Positions 19,430-33,140 of a DNA stretch of 64,000 bases are shown here, in pieces. Origin of the DNA: Atopomonas sediminilitoris. GTDB taxonomy: Bacteria; Pseudomonadota; Gammaproteobacteria; Pseudomonadales; Pseudomonadaceae. The notes under the pieces are model-generated. The model was not told where the DNA came from, did no database searches, and was given only the letters and a program-made list of their open reading frames with translations. The stretch lies in NCBI RefSeq assembly GCF_022601735.1, contig NZ_JAKUMM010000010.1, forward strand, positions 62,001 to 126,000, in the 5' to 3' direction. The translations under genes and the position numbers were made by a program. Each line of letters starts with the position of its first letter. The first letter of the stretch is position 1.

Positions 19430-20023
19430 ATGAGCAATGACGGCGTGAATGTAGGCCGGCGTCGCATGCTGATCGCGGCTACCTCTGTGGTAGGTGCGGC
19501 AGGTGCAGTCGGTGCTGCTGTCCCGTTCGTGGGGTCATGGTTCCCGAGTGCTAAGGCGAAAGCCGCAGGTGCTCCGGTTAAGGTAAACGTAGGTAAGCTC
19601 GAGCCAGGCCAGCAAATGGTCGCAGAATGGCGCGGCCAGCCGGTGTTTATCGTGCGCCGTACAGAGGAAACGTTGAAGACATTGGCTGCGATGGACGGCT
19701 CGGTTGCCGACCCAACGTCGCAGAAGTCGGTACAGCCGACCTATGTTGATCCTCAGGTGCGTTCCATCAAGCCAGAACTGCTGGTGTTGGTTGGCTTGTG
19801 CACCCACTTGGGTTGTGCGCCAACGTTCCGCCCTGAAGTGGCTCCGCAGGACTTGGGTCCAGAGTGGAAAGGTGGCTATTTCTGCCCCTGCCACGGCTCA
19901 CGTTATGACTTGGCTGGTCGTGTGTACAAGGCACAGCCGGCGCCGCTGAACCTGCCAGTACCGCCGCATACTTATGAAACCGATGATGTGATCATCGTTG
20001 GTGTTGACCAGGAGAAAGCATGA
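19430..20023 (+). CDS. petA: Ubiquinol-cytochrome c reductase Rieske iron-sulfur subunit
   Basis: The start ATG at 19430 has GGGGAG 9 bases upstream and gives 197 residues. A twin-Arg-like N-terminus (GRRRMLIAATSVVGAAGAVGAAVP) forms the membrane anchor and Tat signal. The Rieske cluster ligands are seen in CTHLGC and CPCHGS. The protein moves electrons from ubiquinol to cytochrome c1 in the bc1 complex. It overlaps petB by four bases (ATGA). The 180-base spacer after rpsI must carry its promoter. Confidence 0.97.
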   Translation: MSNDGVNVGRRRMLIAATSVVGAAGAVGAAVPFVGSWFPSAKAKAAGAPVKVNVGKLEPGQQMVAEWRGQPVFIVRRTEETLKTLAAMDGSVADPTSQKSVQPTYVDPQVRSIKPELLVLVGLCTHLGCAPTFRPEVAPQDLGPEWKGGYFCPCHGSRYDLAGRVYKAQPAPLNLPVPPHTYETDDVIIVGVDQEKA

Positions 20024-21234
20024 TGGAAAAGTTCATGGCCTGGATCGATGCGCGCTTCCCCGCCACACAAATGTGGGAAGAGCATCTGAGTAAGTATTAC
20101 GCCCCGAAGAACTTTAACTTCTTCTACTTCTTTGGCTCGCTCGCGCTGTTGGTTCTGGTTAACCAGATCCTGACCGGCGTGTGGCTGACCATGAGTTTTG
20201 AGCCATCGGCTGAGCGCGCGTTTGCCTCGGTTGAGTACATCATGCGTGATGTGGAATACGGCTACATTATTCGCTACCTGCACTCCACCGGTGCCTCGGC
20301 ATTCTTCTTGGTGGTGTATCTGCATATGTTCCGTGGCCTGATGTACGGTTCGTACCGTCAGCCGCGTGAGCTGGTGTGGATCTTCGGTATGCTGATCTAC
20401 TTGGCGCTGATGGCGGAAGCCTTCATGGGCTACTTGTTGCCATGGGGTCAAATGTCGTACTGGGGTGCGCAGGTGATCATCTCGCTGTTCGGTGCGATTC
20501 CGTACATTGGGGATGGCTTGACCGAGTGGATTCGTGGTGACTACCTGATTTCAGGGATTACCCTTAACCGCTTCTTCGCCTTGCACGTGATTGCTCTGCC
20601 GATCGTGATCTTGGGCTTGGTGGTGATGCATATCATTGCTCTGCACGAAGTGGGTTCAAACAACCCTGACGGCGTTGAGATCAAAAAGCACAAAGACGAA
20701 AACGGTATTCCGCTGGACGGCATTGCTTTCCATCCGTACTACACGGTGAAAGATATTGTTGGCGTAGTGGTGTTCTTGTTTGTGTTCTGCACCATCGTGT
20801 TCTTCTTCCCAGAAATGGGTGGCTACTTCCTCGAGAAGCCAAACTTCGAAGCGGCGAACCCGTTCAAGACGCCTGAGCACATCGCGCCAGTGTGGTACTT
20901 CACGCCGTATTACGCGATTCTTCGCGCCGTACCGGACAAGCTGCTGGGTGTGATTGCCATGGGTGCGGCGATTGCCATTCTGTTTGTGCTGCCTTGGCTG
21001 GACCGTAGTCCAGTGAAGTCGATGCGCTACAAAGGCTGGATGAGCAAGATTTGGCTGGCTGTGTTTGTTGTGTCGTTCGTGATCTTGGGCGTGCTGGGTG
21101 TGTTGTCACCCACACCGGAGCGCACACTGCTATCGCAGGTGTGCACCTTCCTGTATTTCGCGTTCTTCATCCTGATGCCGTTCTATACCAGGATGGAAAA
21201 GACCAAACCGGTTCCAGAAAGGGTGACAGGCTAA
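20020..21234 (+). CDS. petB: Cytochrome b of the bc1 complex
   Basis: The 404-residue protein has the eight-helix cytochrome b plan. Heme-ligand helices are seen in LHSTGASAFFLVVYLHMFRG and in HVIALPIVILGLVVMHIIALHE, and the Qo-site motif PEW-like region appears as APVWYFTPYYAILR. AGGAG precedes two adjacent ATGs (20020, 20023). It transfers electrons across the inner membrane between the Qo and Qi sites. Its stop shares one base with petC. Confidence 0.97.
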   Translation: MMEKFMAWIDARFPATQMWEEHLSKYYAPKNFNFFYFFGSLALLVLVNQILTGVWLTMSFEPSAERAFASVEYIMRDVEYGYIIRYLHSTGASAFFLVVYLHMFRGLMYGSYRQPRELVWIFGMLIYLALMAEAFMGYLLPWGQMSYWGAQVIISLFGAIPYIGDGLTEWIRGDYLISGITLNRFFALHVIALPIVILGLVVMHIIALHEVGSNNPDGVEIKKHKDENGIPLDGIAFHPYYTVKDIVGVVVFLFVFCTIVFFFPEMGGYFLEKPNFEAANPFKTPEHIAPVWYFTPYYAILRAVPDKLLGVIAMGAAIAILFVLPWLDRSPVKSMRYKGWMSKIWLAVFVVSFVILGVLGVLSPTPERTLLSQVCTFLYFAFFILMPFYTRMEKTKPVPERVTG

Positions 21235-22016
21235 TGAAAAAGCATTTCTTTGCATGGATTATTGCCTTGATGCCGGTTGTTGCACTGGCTGCTGGCTCGG
21301 GTTATCCGCTGGACAAGGTTGATATTGATCTGCGTGATCAGGCGGCATTGCAAGATGGCGCAAAAACCTTTGCCAACTACTGCATGGGTTGTCACTCAGC
21401 GCAGTACCAACGTTATGAGCGCGTGGCCGATGATATCGGTATTCCGCACGAGCTGATGATGGATAACTTGGTCTTCACCGGCGCCAAAATTGGCGATCAC
21501 ATGAATACGGGTATGCGCGCTGGCGATGCCAAGGTTTGGTTTGGCGCCGCGCCGCCGGATCTGACGCTGGTCGCGCGTGTTCGTGGTGCTGATTGGTTGT
21601 ACACCTACTTGCGCACCTTCTATGAAGATGACGCGCGTCCTTTGGGGGCAAACAACAAGTTGTTCCCCAATGTGGGCATGCCGAACGTTCTGGCTGGCTT
21701 GCAAGGTCGTCAGGTGATTGGTTGTAAGCAGGTGCCGCTGCGTGATGACAATCACAAAGTGGTTTATGACCCGCTGACCGCCAAGCCAATTACCAAAGAA
21801 AGCTGCGATGAGCTGACTGTGGTGCCGAAAACGGGTACGCAAAGCGCTGATGAGTTTGACGCTACGGTGAAAAACTTGGTGACCTTCTTGGCTTATTCGG
21901 CTGATCCGAACAAGCTGGAGTCGCAGCGTATTGGTGGTTATGTGTTGCTGTACTTGGCCTTCTTCTTCATTTTCGCCTACCTACTGAAGCGCGAATATTG
22001 GAAGGATGTGCATTAA
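21234..22016 (+). CDS. petC: Cytochrome c1 of the bc1 complex
   Basis: The ATG at 21234 overlaps the petB TAA by one base and gives 260 residues. A signal peptide (MKKHFFAWIIALMPVVALA) precedes the heme c motif CMGCH near residue 46; the distal Met ligand probably lies in PNVGMPNVLAGLQG. A C-terminal helix (YVLLYLAFFFIFAYLL) anchors the protein, facing the periplasm. It accepts electrons from PetA. Confidence 0.97.
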   Translation: MKKHFFAWIIALMPVVALAAGSGYPLDKVDIDLRDQAALQDGAKTFANYCMGCHSAQYQRYERVADDIGIPHELMMDNLVFTGAKIGDHMNTGMRAGDAKVWFGAAPPDLTLVARVRGADWLYTYLRTFYEDDARPLGANNKLFPNVGMPNVLAGLQGRQVIGCKQVPLRDDNHKVVYDPLTAKPITKESCDELTVVPKTGTQSADEFDATVKNLVTFLAYSADPNKLESQRIGGYVLLYLAFFFIFAYLLKREYWKDVH

Positions 22017-22038
22017 TCGACAGCTAGCCTGTAAGTAA

Positions 22039-22075
22039 CGCGCGCCCCCACAAGGGGCGCGCGTTTGCGTTTTTA
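22039..22075 (+). terminator. Rho-independent terminator after petC
   Basis: CGCGCGCCCC and GGGGCGCGCG form a perfect 10-bp GC stem with loop CACAA, followed by TTTGCGTTTTT. It separates petABC from sspAB. Confidence 0.9.
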
Positions 22076-22101
22076 ATTTTTGTAGTAAATAGGGGATACG
22101 C

Positions 22102-22728
22102 ATGGCGGTTGCCAACAAGCGTTCGACGATGGCTTTTTTTTCTGAACCCAGTGACCAGTACTGTCACCGTGTTCGTATTGTGTTGGCCGAGAAAGGCGTT
22201 ACGGTCGATATCGTCGATGTTCAAGCGGGTAAATACCCAGAAGAACTCCTCGAAGCCAATCCATACGCCAGTGTGCCAACACTGTTAGATCGCGATCTGA
22301 CCTTGTATGACGCCAATGTGATGATGGAATACCTCGATGAGCGTTTCCCTCATCCACCATTATTGCCAGTCTATCCGGTGGCGCGTGCGAATAGCCGCCA
22401 ACTGGTGCAGCGCATTGAGCGTGATTGGTGTCGTCTGGTCGATACCATTCTGGATAGCAAGCGCAAGCCTGCAGAGGTAACCGCTGCCCGTAAAGAGCTG
22501 CGTGAGAGCCTAATCGGTGTTTCGCCGATTTTCGCTGAAATGCCTTACTTCATGGGTGAAGAGTTCAGTTTGGTGGATTGCTGCTTGATCCCGATTTTGT
22601 GGCGTTTGCCGATTTTAGATATCGAGCTGCCGCGGCAAGCCAAGCCGCTTCAGGAGTACATGGAGCGTATGTTCGCGCGCGAGGGCGTGCAGGCGAGCTT
22701 GTCCAAGTACGAGCGGGATATTCGCTAA
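22102..22728 (+). CDS. sspA: Stringent starvation protein A
   Basis: The 208-residue protein has a glutathione S-transferase fold: thioredoxin-like half ([53 protein letters not shown]) then a helical half ([24 protein letters not shown]). SspA binds RNA polymerase and alters promoter choice in stress and stationary phase. AGGGG lies before the ATG. sspB follows after two bases, the usual pair. Confidence 0.96.
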   Translation: MAVANKRSTMAFFSEPSDQYCHRVRIVLAEKGVTVDIVDVQAGKYPEELLEANPYASVPTLLDRDLTLYDANVMMEYLDERFPHPPLLPVYPVARANSRQLVQRIERDWCRLVDTILDSKRKPAEVTAARKELRESLIGVSPIFAEMPYFMGEEFSLVDCCLIPILWRLPILDIELPRQAKPLQEYMERMFAREGVQASLSKYERDIR

Positions 22729-22730
22729 CT

Positions 22731-23168
22731 ATGGCTGCCATGACCTCTAGCCGGCCTTACATGCTGCGTGCGCTGTACGAATGGATTCTGGATAACGAGG
22801 CCACGCCGCATATCTTGGTCAACGCACAGTGGCCCAATACCGAGGTGCCGCAGGCGTATGTCAACGATGGCCAGATCGTGCTCAACTTGTCGCCCAGTGC
22901 AATCCGTAATCTATTTATGGATAACCAGTGGGTAACTTTTGATGGTCGATTTGGTGGTCAAGCGCATAACTTGCGCGTTCCGGTTGAGGCGGTCATGGCC
23001 ATCTATGCGCGTGAGAATGGCCAGGGCATGGTGTTTGATCTAGAGCCCAGCATGCCCGAGGAGCTCGCCGATGCAGAGTCGGTCGATGGGACTGATGATG
23101 GTCCAGACGATGACGGCGGTGGCTCACCAGCCTCTGGTAAAAAACCACGTTTGCGTGTGGTGAAGTAA
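22731..23168 (+). CDS. sspB: ClpXP adaptor SspB
   Basis: The ATG at 22731 gives 145 residues; a second ATG at 22740 is possible. The N-terminal domain (RPYMLRALYEWILDNEATPHILVNA, NLSPSAIRNLFMDNQWVTFDGRFGG) binds the ssrA tag of stalled-ribosome products. An acidic, Gly/Asp-rich linker follows, and the end KKPRLRVVK is the ClpX-docking peptide. SspB thus carries tagged proteins to ClpXP. Confidence 0.96.
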   Translation: MAAMTSSRPYMLRALYEWILDNEATPHILVNAQWPNTEVPQAYVNDGQIVLNLSPSAIRNLFMDNQWVTFDGRFGGQAHNLRVPVEAVMAIYARENGQGMVFDLEPSMPEELADAESVDGTDDGPDDDGGGSPASGKKPRLRVVK

Positions 23169-23184
23169 CCAAGGCTGAAGTAAT

Positions 23185-23217
23185 AAAAAAGGCGACCTGG
23201 ATTGGTCGCCTTTTTTA
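23185..23217. terminator. Bidirectional terminator between sspB and dolP
   Basis: AAAAAAGGCGACC and its full complement enclose the loop TGGATT. The A run on one side and T run on the other make it a terminator for both converging genes. Confidence 0.92.
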
Positions 23218-23228
23218 TGTGGGACGAG

Positions 23229-24769
<1,541 letters not shown>

Positions 24770-24777
<8 letters not shown>

Positions 24778-26575
24778 GAGTGCGTACTTGGCCGTCAGTG
24801 AACTCAGCCCATGGCAGACTGCGTTGTATGCGGCGTTCGCTGGTGAGGCTCAAACGGCCGGTTTCACCATCTACGGGGGCGTCAGGCATGAGCAGCAGTT
24901 GATTCAGGCGAGGGGCCAGTCGGTAGGCGTCGATGCCCATGGCGTAGAGTCGGCCTAGGCTGCCGGTCGCTTGTGGCCAGGTGCTTGCCAGTTGCTGACG
25001 TAATGCGTCTTCTTGATCGAGTAGCCACGGGGTTTCGCAGAAGCGAATGCCGTTCATGTCTTTGATTTCTTGCGCGCTGAAGCCGGAGTTCACGTGCGAC
25101 GTGGCGTACACCGGCAGGTCGCCAGCGTATTGGAAGGTCAATGTCGGCTTGATTTGACGCGCTTGAATGGGGCTGGCGGCTAAGAAGACAAAGTCAACGT
25201 CTTGCCGGCGTGTCGGTACGGCGTTGAGGTCTTTGCCTAAGGTGGCGGCTAAGCGCTTGGTGCGCTGTTCGCTGCTGCGCAGGTCTAAGAACTCGGCGAT
25301 TTGGTTGGCCAGCTCAACCGGCTGATCAACATGGCTGGTGGCCAGTAGTTGGCCGCTCATGCTGGTCCACGCTTGCTCAAAGGCGCCCGCGACACGACGG
25401 CCCCAGGCACTGTTAGGCACCATGGCGATGGCGCGGCGATGCCCGTCGGCCCAAGCTTGTTGAGCGGCTGAGCGGGCTTCATCTTCGGCGGCGAGGCCAA
25501 ATTGGAACATTTGTGCGGGCGCGCTGCTGGTGCCTTCGGCGTAATTGAGTGCCAGTGTGGGAATCGGTAACTCAGTACGGCGAGCTAGCTCGCTGACTTG
25601 CTGCTTGTCCAGTGGGCCAATGACCAGTTGTGCGCCGGCGGCAGCGGCCTGCTGATAAAAGTCGTCGAGGCTGGTGAGACGGCTGCTGTCATACAGAGTG
25701 ATCTCCGGCGTGTCGGCGCCTTGCTGCACGGACTGCAGTCGCGCGGCCATAAAGCCATCGCGCAAGGCGCGGCCTACGCCGGCGAGCTCGCCTTCTGCGG
25801 GCAGTAATAAAGCAATGTGCTGCAGCGGTTGGCCTGCGCTGCTGAGCAGTTGTTCTAGCTTGCTCGGTAGCTCTGCGGCTGCTGGGTGCTGTGGGTAATC
25901 GCTGCGCCAAGCTTGCACGTTTTGTTGCAACAGTTCGGCTGAGGAGCTCTCGCGCACGATAAGCGCCAGTTTCATCCAGCCGTCGAGGTCGATTTCGCTG
26001 GGCGCGCCACTGCGCAGGGTGTCGCTAGGCAGTTGGCTGGCGAGTGCCCAGATGGCCTGATGGTTATAAAAGGCTGCCTGACCTTGTAATAACGGGGCTA
26101 GATACAAGCGCTCGCGCAGTGCTTTCAAGGTCTGGTCGTTGGCTTCTAATGCTACGACGCGTGCCAGTTGCGTGCGTTCTTGTTGTGCCAGTGGCAGCTC
26201 AGCCAAGTACATCATGCTGGGGTGCTCAAGCGCGCGTAAGGCTGAGCGAGGGCGCTTGCGTGCTAGGGCTGCTTCGGCTTCTAGCGTGAGGGCGAAGACT
26301 TGTTGTGCCGGCTTGAGCTGGTCGATGTTGACCAAGTCTAGGACTTGACTGGCGCGGCTGGGATCGTTCTGTTGCAGCGCTAAGTCGGCGGCGGACAGAC
26401 GTAACAAATCGGCGCTTTCGCCATTTTGGCTGCTGGCCTCCAGCAGTAATTGGTCAACGCTGGCTTGTTCAGGGAGCTGGGGTAACTGGCCGAGCGTGGA
26501 CTTGGGCTGGCTGGCGCAAGCGGCCAAAAGGCTGGCCAGGCTAAGGGTGGCTAGCAAACGCAAAGTAGAGGGCAT
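24770..26575 (-). CDS. lpoA: Penicillin-binding protein activator LpoA
   Basis: The start MPSTLRLLA at 26575, with GGAG upstream, gives 601 residues. The lipobox LAAC puts the acylated Cys at residue 20. The first 250 or so residues are helical (TPR-like), and the rest is a periplasmic-binding-protein fold (IALLLPAEGELAGVGRALRDGFMAAR, LVIGPLDKQQVSELA, AIAMVPNSAWGRRVAGAFE). LpoA reaches from the outer membrane through the peptidoglycan to activate PBP1a. It is divergent from rsmI, as in E. coli. Confidence 0.93.
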
Positions 26576-26720
26576 GGGGTCGGGCTCCGCCGTAGGCTTT
26601 TTATGCTGCGCCGATTGTAACCAAAGCGGAGGGTAAGAGGCGATTGTGTGTGCCGCGGACTCGCAGGATGGGCGCTGCTTGCGGTTACAATGTGCGCTCA
26701 TTCACGGCGCGAGGTGGCGT

Positions 26721-27566
26721 ATGGCCGCGGCAGGACAGCTTTACATTGTGGCTACGCCGATTGGTAATCTTGAGGACATCACCGCGCGTGCGTTGCGTAT
26801 TTTGGCCGAGGTGGCGGTCATCGCTGCCGAAGATACGCGCCATTCCGCCAAGTTAATACAGCATTTTGGTATCAACACACCGCTGATCGCCTGCCATGAC
26901 CACAATGAGCGTGCTTTGGCTGAGCGGATTGTCACGCGCTTGCAAGCCGGCGAGTCGGTGGCCTTGATTTCGGATGCGGGTACGCCGCTGATCTCTGACC
27001 CGGGGTATCACTTAGTGCGTCAGGTCCGCGATGCCGGGCTGGTGGTAGTGCCGGTGCCCGGAGCTTGCGCAATGGTTGCGGCGCTGTCGGCGGCAGGGTT
27101 GCCGTCAGATCGTTTTGCCTTTGAAGGCTTCCTGCCGGCTAAGTCGGCCGGGCGTCTGGCACGACTGCAAGGGCTGGCTGAGGATGAGCGCACGCTGATC
27201 TTCTATGAGGCACCACACCGTCTCTTAGACAGCGTGCAGGCGATGTGCGCGGTGTTTGGGGCTGAGCGCCAGGCAGTCTTGGCGCGTGAGCTGACGAAAA
27301 CCTTTGAGACGATCCATGGTGCGCCGCTGGCTGAGTTAGCTGCGTGGATTGCCGCTGACAGCAATCAGCAGCGCGGAGAGTGTGCAGTGTTGATTGCGCC
27401 ATGGCAGAAGCCTGAAGGTGATGAGTCGCTGGATGCCGCTACGCTTGCGATACTCGATGCACTGTTGGTTGAGCTGCCGGTGAAAAAGGCGGCGGCGCTG
27501 GCAGCGCAAATTACCGGCGTGCGTAAAAACCTGCTGTATCAGCAGGCGCTGGCGCGTAAAGCTTGA
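26721..27566 (+). CDS. rsmI: 16S rRNA (cytidine-1402-2'-O)-methyltransferase RsmI
   Basis: The ATG at 26721 has GAGG 6 bases upstream; 281 residues. The tetrapyrrole-methylase-like fold begins [19 protein letters not shown] and includes [32 protein letters not shown] and [28 protein letters not shown], all diagnostic. It methylates the ribose of C1402 in the ribosomal P site. It is divergent from lpoA and immediately precedes the RNase P RNA gene, whose -35 region may overlap its stop. Confidence 0.96.
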   Translation: MAAAGQLYIVATPIGNLEDITARALRILAEVAVIAAEDTRHSAKLIQHFGINTPLIACHDHNERALAERIVTRLQAGESVALISDAGTPLISDPGYHLVRQVRDAGLVVVPVPGACAMVAALSAAGLPSDRFAFEGFLPAKSAGRLARLQGLAEDERTLIFYEAPHRLLDSVQAMCAVFGAERQAVLARELTKTFETIHGAPLAELAAWIAADSNQQRGECAVLIAPWQKPEGDESLDAATLAILDALLVELPVKKAAALAAQITGVRKNLLYQQALARKA

Positions 27567-27589
27567 GCTTCGCTTGAGCACTCTATAAG
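27563..27589 (+). promoter_or_regulatory. Candidate rnpB promoter
   Basis: TATAAG at 27584-27589 lies 8 bases before the first paired base of RNase P RNA, the right place for a -10 box. TTGAGC at 27563-27568 is a possible -35 with a short 15-base spacer. Confidence 0.4.
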
Positions 27590-27597
27590 CTTGCGCC

Positions 27598-27940
<343 letters not shown>

Positions 27941-27980
27941 TATTCTTTTATGTCGACTTCGGCATATCTAGTTCCAAATC

Positions 27981-28023
27981 AAGATTGAAAAAATCTTACT
28001 CTTGAGAACTTACTTTAAGTTCT
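27981..28023. repeat. Two perfect inverted repeats between rnpB and mraZ
   Basis: AAGATT-GAAAA-AATCTT (27981-27997) and AGAACTTA-CTT-TAAGTTCT (28005-28023) are perfect small hairpins. They lie in an AT-rich stretch and lead straight into a third, larger one. No coding frame is convincing here. They may be the processed 3' tail of the rnpB transcript or part of an unannotated small RNA. Confidence 0.5.
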
Positions 28024-28025
28024 AG

Positions 28026-28076
28026 CGCCAGTGCCTTGTCTTGCAAAATAACGCAAGTCAAAGCACTGGCGTTTTG
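28026..28076 (+). terminator. Two-tier hairpin followed by T run, upstream of the mra promoter
   Basis: CGCCAGTGC (28026-28034) pairs with GCACTGGCG (28063-28071), and inside it CTTGC (28040-28044) pairs with GCAAG (28053-28057). TTTT follows at once. It is well placed to stop readthrough from rsmI/rnpB before the dcw promoter. Confidence 0.7.
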
Positions 28077-28142
28077 CTGTCCCACTTTCCCCTGTTTTTG
28101 CTAACCCTCCGTCAGATAAGGGTTTTTTCCCGTATTGCTGTC

Positions 28143-28171
28143 TTGCGCGGCGCATTCTGCGTACCTATAGT
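28143..28171 (+). promoter_or_regulatory. Candidate Pmra promoter of the dcw cluster
   Basis: TTGCGC and TATAGT are 17 bases apart; the -10 matches 5 of 6. Transcription would begin near 28179, right at the MraZ repeats, as in E. coli where MraZ sites overlap the start of Pmra. Confidence 0.55.
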
Positions 28172-28180
28172 GTGCTCAAG

Positions 28181-28205
28181 TGGTATGAAGTGGGTAGAAG
28201 TGGGA
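28181..28205 (+). promoter_or_regulatory. MraZ operator: three TGG(G/T)N repeats
   Basis: TGGTA, TGGGT and TGGGA occur at 28181, 28191 and 28201, each separated by exactly five bases (10-bp period). MraZ is known to bind such TGGGN direct repeats with 5-base spacers. The site lies between the candidate -10 box and the mraZ GTG, so MraZ would repress its own operon. Confidence 0.85.
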
Positions 28206-28245
28206 TTAATTAGGCATGGACAGCTAATCAAGGGGGTTAACCACA

Positions 28246-28701
28246 GTGTTTCGCGGAGCTAACGCCATCACGCTGGACGCCAAAGGGCGCTTAGCGATGC
28301 CGAGTCGGTATCGCGATGCGTTGGTGTCCGCCTGTGAAGGGCAGTTAATCGTGACGCTGGACACCGTTGACCCTTGCCTCTTGGTCTACCCGCTGCCCGA
28401 GTGGGAAATCATCGAAAGCAAATTGCGCTCCTTGCCCTCTTTGAATGAGCAGGCGCGTCGTTTGCAGCGCGTGTTGATTGGTAATGCCGTTGAGATGGAG
28501 CTCGATAGCAGTGGTCGTTTCTTGGTGCCGCAACGCTTGCGTGAGCGTGCAGGGCTGGACAAGAAAGCGGTACTGGTTGGCCAGATCAACAAATTTCAGT
28601 TGTGGAACGAGACGTCGTGGGATGCCCAGTGCGAGGCAGATCTAGCGGCGATCACTGGTCCGGAAAGTCTTCCGGAAGAATTACAGAGCCTGACCTTGTG
28701 A
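28246..28701 (+). CDS. mraZ: Transcriptional regulator MraZ
   Basis: The start is GTG at 28246, with AGGGGG 9 bases upstream; 151 residues. Two SpoVT/AbrB-type repeats are seen: [24 protein letters not shown] and [23 protein letters not shown], each with the D-x-x-G-R DNA-binding loop. MraZ forms a ring of subunits and represses the dcw promoter through direct repeats, which are present just upstream. Its stop shares one base with rsmH, so the whole cluster is translationally chained. Confidence 0.97.
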   Translation: MFRGANAITLDAKGRLAMPSRYRDALVSACEGQLIVTLDTVDPCLLVYPLPEWEIIESKLRSLPSLNEQARRLQRVLIGNAVEMELDSSGRFLVPQRLRERAGLDKKAVLVGQINKFQLWNETSWDAQCEADLAAITGPESLPEELQSLTL

Positions 28702-29638
28702 TGAGCGATAGTCACCAACACATCAGCGTGCTGCTGGAGCCCAGTATCGAGGCCTTAAGCCTTGTGGCGGGCGGCTGCTATGTGGATGGCACTTTCGGTC
28801 GCGGCGGCCACACCCGCGCGGTGTTGGCTCAGTTGGGCGAGCAGGGCCGTGTGCTGGGCTTTGATAAAGACCCGCAAGCGATCGCTACGGGCCAAGCGCT
28901 GGCTAGCGAGGATGCGCGGTTTGCCATTGTGCAGCGCTCCTTTGCCGAGATGGCTGATGAGTTGGCGGTGCGGGGCTTGGCTGGACATGTAGATGGCGTG
29001 CTGCTGGATTTGGGCGTGTCGTCACCGCAGTTAGACGATGCCAGTCGCGGCTTTAGTTTTTTGCAAGACGGCCCGCTGGATATGCGCATGAATCCTGATG
29101 CGGGCGTGAGCGCGGCTGAGTGGATTGCTGTTGCTGACGAAGAAGAAATTGCGCGCGTGTTTTACCAGTACGGTGAGGAGCGCTTCTCCCGTCGGATGGC
29201 GCGCGCCATTGTGCAGCGCCGCGAGCAAGCGCCGTTTACCCATACGCTGGATCTGGCGGAAGTTATCAAAGAGGCGAACCCGGCTTGGGAGAAGGGTAAG
29301 CACCCAGCCACGCGGGCGTTCCAAGGGCTGCGGATTCATGTGAATCAGGAGCTAGAAGATTTGGAGCGCGGCCTAGAGGCCGCGCTGGACGTTTTGGCGG
29401 TGGGCGGTCGCTTGGCGGTTATCAGCTTCCATTCGCTGGAAGATCGCATCGTCAAACAGTTCATGCGCAAGCAAGTTAAAGGTGAGCAAGACAACCTGCC
29501 GCGTAACTTGCCGGTGCGCTTGGAACCCTTCCAGCCACGTCTGAAGTTAATGGGTAAGGCGCTTAAGGCCAGCGATGCCGAAGTGCGTGCCAACCCGCGC
29601 GCTCGTAGCGCCGTGTTGCGTATCGCGGAGAAGCTGCG

Positions 29639-29642
<4 letters not shown>
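28701..29642 (+). CDS. rsmH: 16S rRNA m4C1402 methyltransferase RsmH (MraW)
   Basis: The ATG at 28701 overlaps the mraZ stop; 313 residues. [13 protein letters not shown], then [16 protein letters not shown] (SAM motif), [19 protein letters not shown] and [20 protein letters not shown] identify it. It puts the N4-methyl group on C1402, the same nucleotide whose ribose RsmI, encoded 1.1 kb upstream, methylates. ftsL begins within its stop codon. Confidence 0.97.
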
Positions 29643-31676
<2,034 letters not shown>

Positions 31677-31677
<1 letters not shown>

Positions 31678-33140
31678 TGCCAATGCCATTGAGTCAATTG
31701 CTGGTGGAAGCCAGCAGCAGTGTTTTGATCCGCGAGCTGACCTTGGATAGCCGCAAAGTGCATGCCGGCGATTTGTTCCTCGCCTTGCCAGGGCATGTGG
31801 TAGACGGTCGTGCGCACATCGCTGATGCCATCGCGCAGGGGGCTGCGGCTGTGGCTTACGAAAGTGAAAACGCGCCTGAGTTGCCGCAAACCGACGTGCC
31901 GCTGATTCCGGTGCGTCATTTGGCGCAACATCTCTCCAGCATCGCTGGGCGTTTTTATGGCGAACCCAGTCGTAATCTGGAGTTAATTGGCGTTACTGGC
32001 ACCAACGGCAAAACCAGTGTGAGCCAGTTGCTGGCGCAAGTGCTGGGGCGCTTGCAGCGGCCGTGCGCGATTATTGGCACCTTAGGTAATGGCTTCTTCG
32101 ATGAGCTGCAAGCGGGTTTGCACACCACGCCGGATGCGTTGTCGGTGCAGGCCGAGCTGGCGCGCTTTAAGCAGGCCGGTGCTCAAGCAGTGAGCATGGA
32201 AGTGTCGTCGCATGGTTTGGATCAGGGGCGTGTCGCTGAGCTGCATTTTGATGTGGCGGTCTTTACCAACTTGTCGCGCGATCACTTGGATTACCACGGA
32301 GACATGGCCAGCTATGGCGCGGTAAAGGCGCGCTTGTTTGCTTGGCGTGGATTAAAAGCCCGGGTGATCAATATCGACGATGCCTTCGGTGCCGAGTTGG
32401 CCACGCAGCCTGCTGAGAGCCGGTTGCTGAGCTACAGCATTAATAATCCGCAAGCTGATCTGTATTGCACCGACGTGCAGTTTGATGATCAAGGCGTGCG
32501 CGCCAATCTGGCGGGCCGCTACGGCGCTGGTCTGCTACGCAGCAATCTTCTTGGTCGATTCAATCTCAGCAATTTGCTGGCGGTCGTCGGTGCCTTGCTG
32601 GCGCAAGACTATTCGTTAGCAGATATCTTGCGTGAGCTGGCGTTTGTCCAAGCGCCGCAAGGCCGCATGCAGCGGTTGGGCGGTGGCGAGCAGCCTTTGG
32701 TGGTGGTGGATTATGCCCACACCCCCGATGCGCTAGAGAAAGTCTTAGAGGCCATGCGCGTGCATTGCCATGGTCAGCTGATCTGCGTGTTTGGCTGCGG
32801 CGGTGATCGTGACCGCGGTAAGCGTCCGCTGATGGCGCAGGTCGCTGAGCACTTGGCGGATCGTGTGCTGGTGACCGATGACAACCCGCGCAGCGAAGAT
32901 CCCGCGCAAATTTTTGCCGACATCCAGCAAGGCTTCAGCGCGGCGGCTAAGGCTGAACTGCGCGCCGGCCGAGCGGACGCGATCAAGCAAGCCATCAACA
33001 GCGCGCAAGCCGGTGATGTGGTGGTGCTGGCCGGGAAGGGGCACGAGCCGTATCAAGAAATAAACGGCGTGCGTCATGCGTTCTCTGATATCGAACAAGC
33101 GACCAATGCGTTGGCGCAGTGGGAGAGCAAGCATGCTTGA
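31677..33140 (+). CDS. murE: UDP-MurNAc-tripeptide synthetase MurE (meso-diaminopimelate adding)
   Basis: The 487-residue ligase has the ATP motif TGTNGKTS, the HTTPDAL segment and the DNPR motif (VTDDNPRSEDP) that selects meso-diaminopimelate rather than lysine. It adds the third amino acid of the stem peptide. dapB later in the window serves supply of that amino acid. The reading frame overlaps murF by eight bases. Confidence 0.97.

Noticed and set aside
28041..28262. A 73-codon plus-strand frame before mraZ
   Set aside because: It runs through the terminator, the promoter and the MraZ operator, and has no ribosome site; the segment is regulatory.
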